DNA of 64,000 bases from JAJDAT01 sp964570665 (GTDB lineage: Bacteria; Nitrospinota; Nitrospinia; Nitrospinales; JAJDAT01). The translations under genes and the position numbers were made by a program. Positions 8,178-17,587 of the stretch are shown piece by piece; within the stretch, counting starts at the first letter, position 1, and the number at the start of each line of letters is the position of its first letter. The stretch covers positions 85,580 to 149,579 of the forward strand of contig CAZMZH010000011.1 in the NCBI GenBank assembly GCA_964570665.1, read 5' to 3'. The notes beneath the pieces were generated by a model that saw only the letters and a list, made by a program, of their open reading frames with translations, had not been told where the DNA came from and searched no databases.

Positions 8178-9338
8178 TTAAAGACCTGCGGATTTTTTAA
8201 TAGCTTTTGCTTTATCGGTTTTTTCCCAGGTAAATCCTTTTTCATTTCGACCAAAATGACCGTACGCGGCGGTTTGCCGATATTTTGGTTTTTTAAGGTC
8301 TAGGGATTTTACGATACCCGCTGGTTTTAATAAAAAATGATCGCGTACCAACCGCTCGTATTTTGCCGGATCGATTTTGTTTGTGCCAAAGGTATCCACT
8401 AAAACCGAAACGGGTTCGGCGACTCCTATAGCATAGGCTAACTGGACTTCGCAGCGGTCCGCAGTTTTTGCGGCAACCAAGTTTTTAGCTATATATCGCG
8501 CCATATAACAAGCCGAACGGTCCACTTTGGAAGGATCTTTACCGGAAAATGCTCCGCCGCCATGTCTCCCGAAACCTCCGTAAGTATCAACTATAATTTT
8601 ACGTCCGGTTAAACCACAGTCGCCTTGCGGTCCGCCGATAATAAACTTACCTGTTGGGTTGATATGGATCTTCATTTTTTTAGCGCGGAGCTTTTCTGGA
8701 ATTGTGGCTAATATAACTTGCTTAGTAATTTCATCGCGAAGTTTTTTATTGCCTACTTTTGCGTCGTGTTGGGAAGATATGACAACCGTTTCAATTGAAA
8801 CGGGTTTGCCGTTTTCATAACGAACGGAAACTTGAGATTTACTATCCGGCCTTAAATAAGGAAGTTTTCCGTTTTTTCTGACATCGGCTAATCTTCGAGT
8901 TAGTTGATGAGCCATTAATATTGGCATGGGCATTAGTTCTTTTGTTTCGTTTGAAGCGTAGCCAAACATCATTCCTTGGTCTCCGGCGCCTTGTTCATGC
9001 TTGTCGTCGTCTACTCCTTGAGCGATATCGGGCGATTGTTTATCTAAAGCTGTCATAACTCCACAGGTTTCATAATCGAATCCCATATCAGAACTTGTGT
9101 ACCCAATTTCTTTAATTGTATTGCGCACTATTTCGGGAATCTCAACGTAGCAAGATGTTGTGATTTCTCCCGCAACCATGGCAAATCCAGTTTTGACCAG
9201 GGTTTCACAGGCAACTCGTGCGTGTTTGTCTTTGGCCAAGATAGCGTCTAAAACGGAATCTGAAATTTGATCCGCCATTTTATCTGGATGTCCTTCAGAA
9301 ACTGACTCGGACGTAAACAAAAAGTTACCATTACTCAT
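8178..9338 (-). CDS. metK: S-adenosylmethionine synthetase
   Basis: Makes S-adenosylmethionine from methionine and ATP. At 386 residues it is typical. Signature motifs: EGHPDKMADQISD near the N-terminus, GAGDQGMMFGYA (ATP-binding hexapeptide region), and GGHGGGAFSGKDPSKVDRS, the phosphate-binding loop. ATG start. Upstream (9339-9467) there is only 129 bp before ptsI ends, and I see no SAM riboswitch hairpins there, so regulation is not evident. Confidence 0.97.
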   Translation of the reverse strand: MSNGNFLFTSESVSEGHPDKMADQISDSVLDAILAKDKHARVACETLVKTGFAMVAGEITTSCYVEIPEIVRNTIKEIGYTSSDMGFDYETCGVMTALDKQSPDIAQGVDDDKHEQGAGDQGMMFGYASNETKELMPMPILMAHQLTRRLADVRKNGKLPYLRPDSKSQVSVRYENGKPVSIETVVISSQHDAKVGNKKLRDEITKQVILATIPEKLRAKKMKIHINPTGKFIIGGPQGDCGLTGRKIIVDTYGGFGRHGGGAFSGKDPSKVDRSACYMARYIAKNLVAAKTADRCEVQLAYAIGVAEPVSVLVDTFGTNKIDPAKYERLVRDHFLLKPAGIVKSLDLKKPKYRQTAAYGHFGRNEKGFTWEKTDKAKAIKKSAGL

Positions 9339-9467
9339 ATTAAATCTCTCTATTAGTGAAGTGAATAATTATCTATTTAGTAGTCAAAAAATGATATTTT
9401 AAAAAGTTAGAAATCTCTAATTAATTTTGTTTTATAAAAAACTAGAGGTTAAAATTTATTTTAGGAT

Positions 9468-11237
9468 TCAAACAGACAGTTTTTCTTGATAGTTTAAGTT
9501 TCTATTAAAGTCTTCTGGAAATCTATTTTTCATTTCTTCATCAATGTATCGGCTTATTTCTTTTGAAGAACACATTTCTAAAACATTATCGGCCAATCTG
9601 CGTGCCTCATTCATATCAACGGCTCTAATTATTTTCTTTATTTTGGGAATGGAATGCGGATCCATACTCAATTGGTTAATATTCCCCAGGCCAAGCAATA
9701 ATAAGGTCGCCTTTGGATCTCCTCCCATTTCACCACAAATACTGACTTTTTTATTTGCTTTGTTTGCGGCGTCAAAAATAAACTTTAGCGTTTTTATGAT
9801 TGCTGGATGAAATGCTTCATATAGATGAGCTACTGTTTCATTGGTTCTATCTACAGCCAAAAGATATTGAATTAAATCGTTGGTTCCAACGCTGATAAAA
9901 TCGACAACATTTAAGATTTCTTCAACGCAAACGGCAGAAGAGGGAGTTTCTATCATAGCTCCAACCTCAATATCCATGTTAAAGTCTATATGCTCTTCCT
10001 TTAAATCCAACTTTATATCTTCTAAAATTTGATTGGCATCATGCAATTCTTCTATGGAAGAAACCATAGGATAGAGTATTTGTAAGTTTCCATAAACGCT
10101 TGCGCGGAGAATACTACGCAATTGAGTTTTAAAAATTTCTGGAAAGTTTAAAGACATTCTTATGCCTCTGAGCCCCAGAGCGGGATTAAGCTCTTCCTGA
10201 ACGTCTAAGAAACTTAAGGCTTTATCTCCGCCTACATCGAGAGTCCGGACTACAACAGGATGGGGGTTGGAGTCTTCAGCTACTTTTTTGAAATTTTCGA
10301 AAAGGCTTTGTTCGCTAGGAAGATTTTTTCTACCAATATATATAAATTCGGTTCTATAAAGCCCAATACCTTCGCCGCCGAAGTCTTTTACCATTTTTAA
10401 ATTGTGGTCGCCTTCAATATTTGCCATTAATTGGACGGTGTGACCGTCTGTTGTAATCGAAGGCAGTTTTATGTTTTCTAATAATTGCTTTTGATATTTC
10501 TCATAGTTTTCTTTTTTGGTTTCATAAGAAACTTTTTCTTCTTCAGAAGGGTTAACGATCACGTTACCCGCGATGGCATCAACGATTATTTGAGAACCCG
10601 TATTTACCGCAGAAGCAATATTTTTTGCTCCAACTATTGCCGGTATTCCTAAGGCGGAAGCGATGATACCAACATGAGACGTTAATCCGCCCGATTCGGT
10701 TACAATTCCTTTGATAAATTCCTTATTTATTGCCAGCATATCAGAAGGGCTTAATTCATGAGCGATAAGAGTAACTGGGCCATTAATTTCTTCAAGGCTT
10801 TCTTGATCGTGTCCTAAAAGGTTTCTCAAAATTCTTTGAACCACCAGTTCCAGATCGTCTTTTTTCCCCTTCATGTAATCGTCGTTCATACCTTCAAAAA
10901 GTACTTTGAATTTTTGAAGAGTAAGATTAATTGCGTATTCTGCATTAACAAAGTTTGATCGGATATTTTTTACGGTATCAGTTACTAGAACTTCGTCTTC
11001 CAACAATAATAGATAGGTATCTAAAATAATTCCGAATTTGTTGTCGTTTTTTGACGCGCGGTTTTTTATATCTAAAAGTTGGTTTTTAGACGTTTCGATT
11101 GCTTCTATAAAGCGCTTTATTTCTTTTTCCACGTTTTCTGGCTCAAGTCGTTCTTTAATAACGCCAACTTTAGATCTATCCAAAAGATAAGCCTTACCAA
11201 AAGAAATGCCGTCTGAAACGGAAATGCCTGTATACAC
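9468..11237 (-). CDS. ptsI: Phosphoenolpyruvate-protein phosphotransferase (PTS enzyme I)
   Basis: Transfers phosphate from phosphoenolpyruvate to HPr or NPr. The 589 residues carry the N-terminal swivel domain with the phosphorylated His in GGLTSHVGIIASALGIPA. The C-terminal PEP-binding barrel has VVRTLDVGGDKALSF, GLRGIRMSL and SICGEMGGDP with the catalytic Cys. There is no GAF domain, so it is EI-like rather than EI-Ntr-like. It follows ptsN and hpf, suggesting a nitrogen-type PTS with regulatory rather than transport function. No HPr/NPr gene is found in the window, although one is usual beside ptsI. Confidence 0.95.
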   Translation of the reverse strand: MYTGISVSDGISFGKAYLLDRSKVGVIKERLEPENVEKEIKRFIEAIETSKNQLLDIKNRASKNDNKFGIILDTYLLLLEDEVLVTDTVKNIRSNFVNAEYAINLTLQKFKVLFEGMNDDYMKGKKDDLELVVQRILRNLLGHDQESLEEINGPVTLIAHELSPSDMLAINKEFIKGIVTESGGLTSHVGIIASALGIPAIVGAKNIASAVNTGSQIIVDAIAGNVIVNPSEEEKVSYETKKENYEKYQKQLLENIKLPSITTDGHTVQLMANIEGDHNLKMVKDFGGEGIGLYRTEFIYIGRKNLPSEQSLFENFKKVAEDSNPHPVVVRTLDVGGDKALSFLDVQEELNPALGLRGIRMSLNFPEIFKTQLRSILRASVYGNLQILYPMVSSIEELHDANQILEDIKLDLKEEHIDFNMDIEVGAMIETPSSAVCVEEILNVVDFISVGTNDLIQYLLAVDRTNETVAHLYEAFHPAIIKTLKFIFDAANKANKKVSICGEMGGDPKATLLLLGLGNINQLSMDPHSIPKIKKIIRAVDMNEARRLADNVLEMCSSKEISRYIDEEMKNRFPEDFNRNLNYQEKLSV

Positions 11238-11310
11238 TTGTTATCTCAGAAAAAGTTAAAAGTTAATACGGATACGATTAGAAACCGGGTAATGAATTGT
11301 TTAGAAAAAA

Positions 11311-11775
11311 CTAGGCAAACTTTGAATCTTCCTCCACAAGGAGAGAATAAATTTCGTCTGTACTCCCAGTTTTTAAAATTTCTTCACGTAAAGATTGATT
11401 TTTAAATAACCTTGAAATTCTTGCTAACGCTTTTAAATGGAGCCCTGTCGAATTTGAAGGAGCAATTAAAAGGCAAACAAAATGAACAGGTTTTTGGTCT
11501 AACGAGTCGAAATCAATTCCTTTATGGGATCTTCCAAAAAGAGTGATGATCTGTTCTGCTTCTTCCGATTTAGCATGAGGAATTGCTACATTTTCTCCAA
11601 TTCCGGTACTTCCTAAGCTTTCTCTTTCCATAAGGGAATCAAAAAGAGTATCTTTACTTTTGATAGCGCCTTTTTCCTCAAGGAATTTGGCTAATTCGGT
11701 TAATACCCCACGTTTATCGTGGGAGTTTAAATCTGCAATGATAAAATCTTCTTTTAAAATTTCGCTGAGTTTCAT
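11311..11775 (-). CDS. ptsN: PTS IIA-Ntr regulatory protein
   Basis: A 154-residue EIIA domain of the fructose/nitrogen type that accepts phosphate from NPr on His67, seen in STGIGENVAIPHAK. It usually acts as a regulator (potassium transport, sigma-54-linked functions) rather than in sugar uptake. No IIB or IIC domain is attached or nearby. It sits in the classical order rpoN-hpf-ptsN, then ptsI 73 bp downstream. ATG start. Confidence 0.93.
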   Translation of the reverse strand: MKLSEILKEDFIIADLNSHDKRGVLTELAKFLEEKGAIKSKDTLFDSLMERESLGSTGIGENVAIPHAKSEEAEQIITLFGRSHKGIDFDSLDQKPVHFVCLLIAPSNSTGLHLKALARISRLFKNQSLREEILKTGSTDEIYSLLVEEDSKFA

Positions 11776-11831
11776 TAGTTCGCTTAAAGTCAGTTAATGG
11801 TCGAGTCAGAATTAGGATTAATGAAGAAGAG

Positions 11832-12161
11832 CTATTCGTCTATAACTTCCTTTGAGGCTGTGCCTTGTTTTTTATTTAAGCTTTGAGCTCTATCTTTATG
11901 TTTTCTTAGTTGTTTTTCAATATTATTCACTGCATGGTCGATGGCGGCATACATATCGCTAGTTTCTTCCTTACAGTGCAAAGAATAGCCTTTCGTTTTT
12001 AAAGTGATTTCTACCCAATGTGCGTGTTTTTCGGATCCTAAAACAACATGGGTCGATGTATGGTCTTCTAAATTCAATAGTGTTTTCTCTAGCTTCTGGT
12101 CTAACCGTTCGCGTATCGCAGGTGTTATTTCTAAGTGTTTTCCTGTGACGGTTAATTTCAT
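11832..12161 (-). CDS. hpf: Ribosome hibernation promoting factor, short form
   Basis: A sigma-54 modulation/HPF family protein of 109 residues that binds the 30S decoding centre in stationary phase. The fold markers are the start MKLTVTGKHLEITPAIRERL, the alternating HVVLGSEKHAHWVEITLKTK strand and the DMYAAIDHAVNNIEKQLRKH helix. It lacks the C-terminal dimerisation domain of long HPF. It is transcribed with rpoN, 72 nt downstream of it. Confidence 0.92.
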   Translation of the reverse strand: MKLTVTGKHLEITPAIRERLDQKLEKTLLNLEDHTSTHVVLGSEKHAHWVEITLKTKGYSLHCKEETSDMYAAIDHAVNNIEKQLRKHKDRAQSLNKKQGTASKEVIDE

Positions 12162-12233
12162 GCCTTCCTCCGTACGAGAGTGAATCGATATAGTTGAGAT
12201 ATAAGATTTTAACTTGAAAGAATTCGAAAAAAG

Positions 12234-13703
12234 TTAAAATAACCTTTTTCTTTTTCCAGCCGCGGGAATATTTAGTTCTTTGCGATATTTGGTGACTGTT
12301 CGGCGGGCTATTTTTGCGTTTTTTCTACCTAGTATTTCTACAATCTGATCGTCTGTATAAGGTTTATTGGAATCTTCTTCATGGACCAATTCCTTTATCA
12401 TGTTTTTAACGCGAATGGAAGAAAGATTATTCCCCATATAAGATTTAATGGCGTTATGGAAGAAAAATTTTAGTTCAAATAGTCCCTGGGGGGTATCAAT
12501 ATATTTGTTAGTCGTAATTCTGCTCACTGTGGATTCGTGCATACCTATATCGTCGGCCACTTCTTTAAGGACCATTGGTTTGAGGTATGAAAGTCCTCGA
12601 TCCATAAAATCCTTTTGAAGTTTGACCAAACTTTTTCCGACTTTATAAATTGTTTGTTTTCTTTGATCAATACTTTTAATTAGCCAAACGGCGGATTTGT
12701 ATTTATCTTCTAAAAACTCTTTGGTTTCGCTTTCTTTAGAATTTTTTAAAATATTATGATAATAGGGATTGATCCGAATATTGGGAACCTCGCCGTCCAT
12801 CAGAGTTACATCGTACTCGCCGTCTTTTTTTATAACTTTTAAATCGGGAGAGACGTAATCGGACGTCTCGGAACTAAACATAAGTCCCGGTTTTGGCACA
12901 AGTAATTGAATTTGTTTGAAAGCTTGCAATACTTTATGTAAATTGCATTTCAATTCGCTTGCGATTTTTGGAAGCTGCCTTTCTTCTAGTCGGTCAATAT
13001 ACCCATCGATCAGTTTTTCTACTAAAGGGTTTCTTTCGGGCAACGCACGAGCTTGGATTGCTAAACATTCTTGTAAATTACGGGCGCCAACACCTGTGGG
13101 ATCGAAGTTTTGTATTATAGATAAAACCCTTAAAACATCTTTTTCGGGGGCTTGGCAAATTTCTACCAACTCTTCAAGCTCAATTCTTAAATAGCCATCG
13201 TTTTGAATATTGCCGACTATACAAGCGCCAATATATTTATCTTCATCAGTATCTAAAGCAAGCACTAACTGCGAAATTAAATGGTCTGCCAGAGTAATTT
13301 CTTTTTTACAAGTGGCTTCGAAGCTGGGGGATTCCATACTATGATCGATGAATTGATCGCTAGACAAACCTTGGTCAATATTATTCTGAATTAAGGCATC
13401 CCAATCGACATCTTCTGTCGAAGTTGTTTCTTTTGTGTCTAATGGATTTTCTGGTTCGTTCACCGAAAAGTTTTCTTCTGGAAGAGTTTCGGGCTTTGGT
13501 ACTTCTTCCTCTTCTTCGGAGCTGGAGGAGGGGAGGTCCTCTTCAAAAATCTCCTCCAGAATTGGATTTTCCATTATTTCTTGGCGTACTAACTGAGCCA
13601 ACTCTAATCTAGCTAATGGTAATAATTTTATGGCTTGTTGAAGCATAGGAGTCATCACAAGCTTCTGACTCATCTTGAGATTTAATCTCATCTCCATTGC
13701 CAT
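12234..13703 (-). CDS. rpoN: RNA polymerase sigma-54 factor
   Basis: Directs RNA polymerase to -24/-12 promoters opened by AAA+ activators. The 489 residues show all three regions: Gln/Leu-rich region I (LKMSQKLVMTPMLQQAIKLL), an acidic region II rich in Glu (about residues 45-115), a core-binding and helix-turn-helix part (KEVADDIGMHESTVSRIT) and a C-terminal RpoN box ARRTVTKYRKELNIP. The box differs slightly from the usual ARRTVAKYRE. Start ATG with AAAGGAG upstream. It lies between lptB and hpf as in many proteobacteria. No clear -24/-12 target promoter was found by eye in this window. Confidence 0.97.
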   Translation of the reverse strand: MAMEMRLNLKMSQKLVMTPMLQQAIKLLPLARLELAQLVRQEIMENPILEEIFEEDLPSSSSEEEEEVPKPETLPEENFSVNEPENPLDTKETTSTEDVDWDALIQNNIDQGLSSDQFIDHSMESPSFEATCKKEITLADHLISQLVLALDTDEDKYIGACIVGNIQNDGYLRIELEELVEICQAPEKDVLRVLSIIQNFDPTGVGARNLQECLAIQARALPERNPLVEKLIDGYIDRLEERQLPKIASELKCNLHKVLQAFKQIQLLVPKPGLMFSSETSDYVSPDLKVIKKDGEYDVTLMDGEVPNIRINPYYHNILKNSKESETKEFLEDKYKSAVWLIKSIDQRKQTIYKVGKSLVKLQKDFMDRGLSYLKPMVLKEVADDIGMHESTVSRITTNKYIDTPQGLFELKFFFHNAIKSYMGNNLSSIRVKNMIKELVHEEDSNKPYTDDQIVEILGRKNAKIARRTVTKYRKELNIPAAGKRKRLF

Positions 13704-13721
13704 AAAAAAACTCCTTTAAAC

Positions 13722-14447
13722 CTAGAGGGAAAACCTATCTCCGAGATAAATTTCTTTTACTTTTTCGTCTTGCGCAACATCATTTGGCAAACCAGACGCG
13801 ATGATTTTACCGCCATTAATGATGTAAGCGCGGTCGGTTATGCTAAGGGTTTCCCTAACATTATGATCGGTGATTAAAACCCCAATGCCTTTATCTCTTA
13901 AATGAGAAATAATTGATTGAATATCTGAAACCGCAATAGGATCGATTCCGGCAAACGGCTCGTCTAACAAAATAAACACAGGGGAAGTCGCTAATGCTCG
14001 ACTAATTTCCACGCGTCTTCTTTCTCCACCAGAAAGAGAGTAGGCCATTGCGTTTTTAATATGTAAAATATTCAATTCCCGCAAAAGAGATCGGGCTTTC
14101 TTTTTCCTTTCAAAACTTGAAATATTTAGTCCTTCTAAAACGGCAACAATATTTTCTTCGACCGTTAACTTTCTAAATACTGACGCCTCTTGCGGTAAAT
14201 AACTGATACCTTTAAGAGCGCGTTGAAACATGGGGCGTTTGGTTACGTCTTCATCGTCTAACATAACTTTGCCTGAATCTGGTTTTACGAGCCCCACAAC
14301 CATATAAAAGGTTGTGGTTTTTCCAGCGCCGTTAGGACCTAACAATCCCACAATCTCACCACGATTGACTTCAATATCAATCTTATTAACAACCGTTCGC
14401 TTTCTATAAGCTTTTACAAGGCCTTGAGCGCGTAAACTATTAAACAC
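13722..14447 (-). CDS. lptB: Lipopolysaccharide export ATPase LptB
   Basis: Cytoplasmic ABC ATPase that powers LPS extraction by LptFG. At 241 residues it has Walker A GLLGPNGAGKTTTFYM, Q-loop YLPQEASVF, signature YSLSGGERRRVEISRAL, Walker B VFILLDEPFAGIDP and the switch His in LITDHNVRE. Start GTG. It is 10 nt downstream of lptA and 18 nt upstream of rpoN, so the genes form one operon. Confidence 0.96.
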   Translation of the reverse strand: MFNSLRAQGLVKAYRKRTVVNKIDIEVNRGEIVGLLGPNGAGKTTTFYMVVGLVKPDSGKVMLDDEDVTKRPMFQRALKGISYLPQEASVFRKLTVEENIVAVLEGLNISSFERKKKARSLLRELNILHIKNAMAYSLSGGERRRVEISRALATSPVFILLDEPFAGIDPIAVSDIQSIISHLRDKGIGVLITDHNVRETLSITDRAYIINGGKIIASGLPNDVAQDEKVKEIYLGDRFSL

Positions 14448-14457
14448 GGTTACTAAT

Positions 14458-15000
14458 CTATCGAGTCCCAGTTAAATTAGATTTAGTTGACTTTGAGCCC
14501 TTTTTATTATTCTTTGGGTAAAATTTCATTCGAACTCTTTCATTTACTACAAAACGGTCTTTATCTAGTAAAAAAATCATTTCTTTGCCTTCAATGATAT
14601 TATTTTCCTCCCAAGCAGTCGCTTTTGGCGAACCTGTGAGAATAATTTTTTGGGCAGTATCTAAATAGACCGCTCTATCGCCTTTGGCCTTTTTTGAGCC
14701 TCTTGTTATTACGACATTTCCAATAGCGACAATTTCGTCAGTTTGATTACCCTTTTCATCGTTATAAAGTTCTAAAATATCTGAATCAATTGTCAGATCT
14801 CCCCATTGACCCTTAACTTTTCCAGAAAAAATAATTTTTTTACCGCCTTCTTCCGAACGCATTCTGTCAGAATTAATTTCAATTGGGCCTTTTTCGTCCG
14901 GATTGAGGCGACTCGTTGTGGTATTTTGCGATTGACTAGGGCTTGGAAATAAAACGGAAAAACAAACAAATATAACCAAAATATTGAATATTTTATGCAC
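14458..15000 (-). CDS. lptA: LPS transport periplasmic protein LptA (OstA-like)
   Basis: A 180-residue periplasmic protein that forms the LPS bridge between LptC and LptD. A signal peptide (residues 1-24, ending near PSPSQSQ) precedes an OstA beta-jelly-roll: GPIEINSDRMRSEEGGKKIIFSGKV, GDLTIDSDILELY, IVAIGNVVITRGSKKAKGDRAVY and KIILTGSPKATAWEENN-like strands. The C-terminus is basic. It lies between lptC and lptB. Confidence 0.9.
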   Translation of the reverse strand: MHKIFNILVIFVCFSVLFPSPSQSQNTTTSRLNPDEKGPIEINSDRMRSEEGGKKIIFSGKVKGQWGDLTIDSDILELYNDEKGNQTDEIVAIGNVVITRGSKKAKGDRAVYLDTAQKIILTGSPKATAWEENNIIEGKEMIFLLDKDRFVVNERVRMKFYPKNNKKGSKSTKSNLTGTR

Positions 15001-15025
15001 AATCTATTATCGTTTATTAGGAGGC

Positions 15026-15448
15026 TTAAGGATTTTGGGTAGTTTGTCCATTCCGAAATTTTTCAGCTAATTGGGCGGATTCTGCTGTAAAATGTACATT
15101 TCCCATTAATTCAAAATCTTGAGTTTCTGTATTTAAATGACCCGAATCGGCTGAAACCCAAAATTTTTGGCGATTTTCTGTTGAAAACTCCACTTTTACT
15201 CCCGTCATTTTTGTCGATTTTTGAGAGTGGTTGATTTGAGCCAATTTAGCCTTAAGCTCCCATTCCTTTCTCCCGGAATTTTCATGAATTATTTTAAAGT
15301 TTTCTATTTCTATATCTGCCCCAGAAGGGGTTAAAGTAACTTTCACTGGCATTAAGGCAGGGGAAAAGTTGGTATAGAAGTAATACCCACATAAACAAAT
15401 TAAGGAAACGCCTAATAAGAGTAAAAATCTCCTAATATGGTCAATCAA
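15026..15448 (-). CDS. lptC: LPS export protein LptC
   Basis: An inner-membrane-anchored periplasmic protein that passes LPS from LptBFG to LptA. One N-terminal helix (IRRFLLLLGVSLICLCGYYFY) is followed by a LptC/YrbK jelly-roll with GADIEIENFKIIHENSGRKEWELKA (read here in parts), VEFSTE, FWVSADSGHLNTETQDFELMGNV. The frame opens from 15532, but that ATG overlaps tsaE by 44 nt and adds 28 unlikely residues. TTG at 15448, which follows AAAGGGG and places the membrane helix at the start, is preferred (140 residues). Confidence 0.82.
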   Translation of the reverse strand: MIDHIRRFLLLLGVSLICLCGYYFYTNFSPALMPVKVTLTPSGADIEIENFKIIHENSGRKEWELKAKLAQINHSQKSTKMTGVKVEFSTENRQKFWVSADSGHLNTETQDFELMGNVHFTAESAQLAEKFRNGQTTQNP

Positions 15449-15488
15449 CGGAAAAAACCCCTTTATGCAAATGCCATACCTATTTCGA

Positions 15489-15992
15489 TCATGCCATATG
15501 GCGCCTTTTTTGTAAAGAAAAAAGGAAGTCATCTATGTGTTTCATATTTAAAGCTTTAATCTTCAAAAGTCGTTGATTTTCCATTTGTATTTCAATCGAA
15601 ATTTCAAGGTGACTATCTAAGGGATAATAAAGAGATTTTTTAGATGAAGGAGGTTGGAAGAGCTTTTCTGCCCATTCAATTATGACAATCCCTTGTCCAT
15701 AAATAATTTCTTCCAATCCAAGGTTATCCATTTCAGCAAAGCTTTCTATCCTATATAAGTCGATATGGTAGATAGGAGTTTTTGCTAAATATTGGTTGAT
15801 GATGGTAAAGGTGGGACTATTAACGTAATAATTTGAGTCGATATCCAATCCTAAAGCCAAACCTTGTACAAATGACGTTTTTCCAGCGCCAAGTCCCCCA
15901 AATAGTAGGATGACATCGCCTGGGTTAAGACACTGTCCAACTTGTTGACCAAAAGCTTTTGTTTCTTCTGTTGATTGAGTGGTTAGTTCCAT
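15489..15992 (-). CDS. tsaE: tRNA t6A37 biosynthesis ATPase TsaE
   Basis: A partner of TsaD and TsaB in making N6-threonylcarbamoyladenosine at position 37 of tRNAs that read ANN codons. Its 167 residues carry Walker A LLFGGLGAGKTSFVQGL, switch-like NSPTFTIINQY, HIDLYRI and VIIEWAEK. Start ATG, 4 bases after the nnr stop. The nnr-tsaE pairing is common. The C-terminus reaches a little into the DNA upstream of the chosen lptC start. Confidence 0.93.
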   Translation of the reverse strand: MELTTQSTEETKAFGQQVGQCLNPGDVILLFGGLGAGKTSFVQGLALGLDIDSNYYVNSPTFTIINQYLAKTPIYHIDLYRIESFAEMDNLGLEEIIYGQGIVIIEWAEKLFQPPSSKKSLYYPLDSHLEISIEIQMENQRLLKIKALNMKHIDDFLFSLQKRRHMA

Positions 15993-15995
15993 TTG

Positions 15996-17546
15996 CTAAG
16001 GAAAAAGAGATTTGATGGTTTGGGGGAGTTCTCTTAAAAGATCGCCAGCAATTAAATTGGTTTTACTTTGTTTTTCTGCAAATTGATCGCCAGCCAAACC
16101 GTGTAAATAGCAGCCAGAGAGAGCAGACCATTTTGAAGACATACCCTGCGCTAAAAACCCAGCAATCATTCCAGTTAAGACGTCCCCCGAACCGGCAGTA
16201 GCCATTCCCGAGTTTCCTGTGGGGTTTATGAATGTTTCTCCATCAGGTAAAGCAATTACACTATGAGCTCCCTTTAATATCAAATAAATAGAATGTTTTT
16301 GGGCAAATTCGGAAGCTACATCAATTCGATTATTCAAGATCTCTTGAGTTTTAAGTCCACAAATCCTGGCCATTTCTTTTGGATGTGGAGTCAAAATAGT
16401 TTCAGGTTTCAAAGACGATAACAAATTTGAAGAAAGCGCCAAGCAATTTAAACCATCAGCGTCCAGAACCAGAGGTATATTTAGCTCGGGAATAATATTT
16501 TCTAATAGTTCTATTGTTTCTTTTTCGGTAGAAATACCAGGTCCTATTGCGACCGAAGATTTATCTTTACATAGATCTAAAATTTGTTGTTTTGCGGAAG
16601 GAGCTAAAAAGCCTTCTTTTATCTCTGATAAACCCACAGTCATAGCTTCTAATGGAATCGATTCTAAAGATTGTTGGCAACTTTTAGGCATAGCCAAAGT
16701 GGCCAACCCTGCTCCCGATCTCAATGCAGCTAGAGCGGCCAAACCACCTGCGCCAGTTTTCCCCGAAGAACTTGCAAGTAAAAGAACATGACCAAAAGTT
16801 CCTTTGTGGGAATTTGCGTGGCGATCTTGAAATTGAGTTTGAATATCTTCAACTTCTAAAAGATTGACTCCTATTTGAACGGAGTTTACGGCTTTTTCTG
16901 GTATTCCTATATCAATTAATTCCAGATCGCCCATCGCTTCCAAAGAAGGAAAAAGCCAATGGCTTTTTTTATACAAGGCGAGCGCAAGGGTCAAATTAGC
17001 GTTTATTTTTGGCCCAATAAACTGGCCTGAATCTGAATCGATTCCAGATGGAATGTCAATGGCGACAACCTTTTTTTCAGACTGGTTGACCATTTCAATG
17101 ATCTCTTCATAAATACCAGAAGCGGCTTTATTAAACCCTGTGCCAAAAATAGCGTCTATTATTAAATGGCTATGATTTAAAATATGCCGACAGCTTTTTA
17201 TATTGGATTTGTCAATTTCTTTAACTGGAATACCAATTTTACAAGCCGATTCCGCGTTTATACTAGCGTCGTTTTTTAAAGAATTTAGTTTTCCAATTAA
17301 TAAAACCTGAACATGGGCGCCTTTATTAAAAAAGTGTCGCGCAATGACAAAACCGTCGCCTCCGTTATTTCCTTTTCCAGCGACGATTGTTATTTTTTTT
17401 TGAAGACAATCTGGAAAATATTTTAAGACGGTATCTACACATCGAATTCCTGCATTCTCCATTAGGACAATACCTGGGATACCGCATTCATTTATTGAAA
17501 AAGCGTCGACGGCCTGCATTTCTTTTGCTTTTGAAATTTTTTTCAC
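15996..17546 (-). CDS. nnr: Bifunctional NAD(P)H-hydrate epimerase / ADP-dependent dehydratase
   Basis: Repairs hydrated NAD(P)H. The 516 residues contain the N-terminal YjeF_N epimerase (VAGKGNNGGDGFVIARHF, AIDIPSGIDSDSG) and the C-terminal ribokinase-like dehydratase (HKGTFGHVLLLASSSGKTGA, ILTPHPKEMARI, GNSGMATAGSGDVLTGMIAG). Both active sites look intact. The start is GTG at 17544-17546. It heads the nnr-tsaE-lptC-lptA-lptB-rpoN gene run. Confidence 0.95.
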   Translation of the reverse strand: MKKISKAKEMQAVDAFSINECGIPGIVLMENAGIRCVDTVLKYFPDCLQKKITIVAGKGNNGGDGFVIARHFFNKGAHVQVLLIGKLNSLKNDASINAESACKIGIPVKEIDKSNIKSCRHILNHSHLIIDAIFGTGFNKAASGIYEEIIEMVNQSEKKVVAIDIPSGIDSDSGQFIGPKINANLTLALALYKKSHWLFPSLEAMGDLELIDIGIPEKAVNSVQIGVNLLEVEDIQTQFQDRHANSHKGTFGHVLLLASSSGKTGAGGLAALAALRSGAGLATLAMPKSCQQSLESIPLEAMTVGLSEIKEGFLAPSAKQQILDLCKDKSSVAIGPGISTEKETIELLENIIPELNIPLVLDADGLNCLALSSNLLSSLKPETILTPHPKEMARICGLKTQEILNNRIDVASEFAQKHSIYLILKGAHSVIALPDGETFINPTGNSGMATAGSGDVLTGMIAGFLAQGMSSKWSALSGCYLHGLAGDQFAEKQSKTNLIAGDLLRELPQTIKSLFP

Positions 17547-17587
17547 AGAATAATTAAGCGGTTAATTTGGTTAGTTGGAATGAGAGA

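Noticed and set aside
9339..9467. SAM riboswitch upstream of metK
   Set aside because: The DNA immediately upstream of the metK start shows no conserved SAM-I helices.
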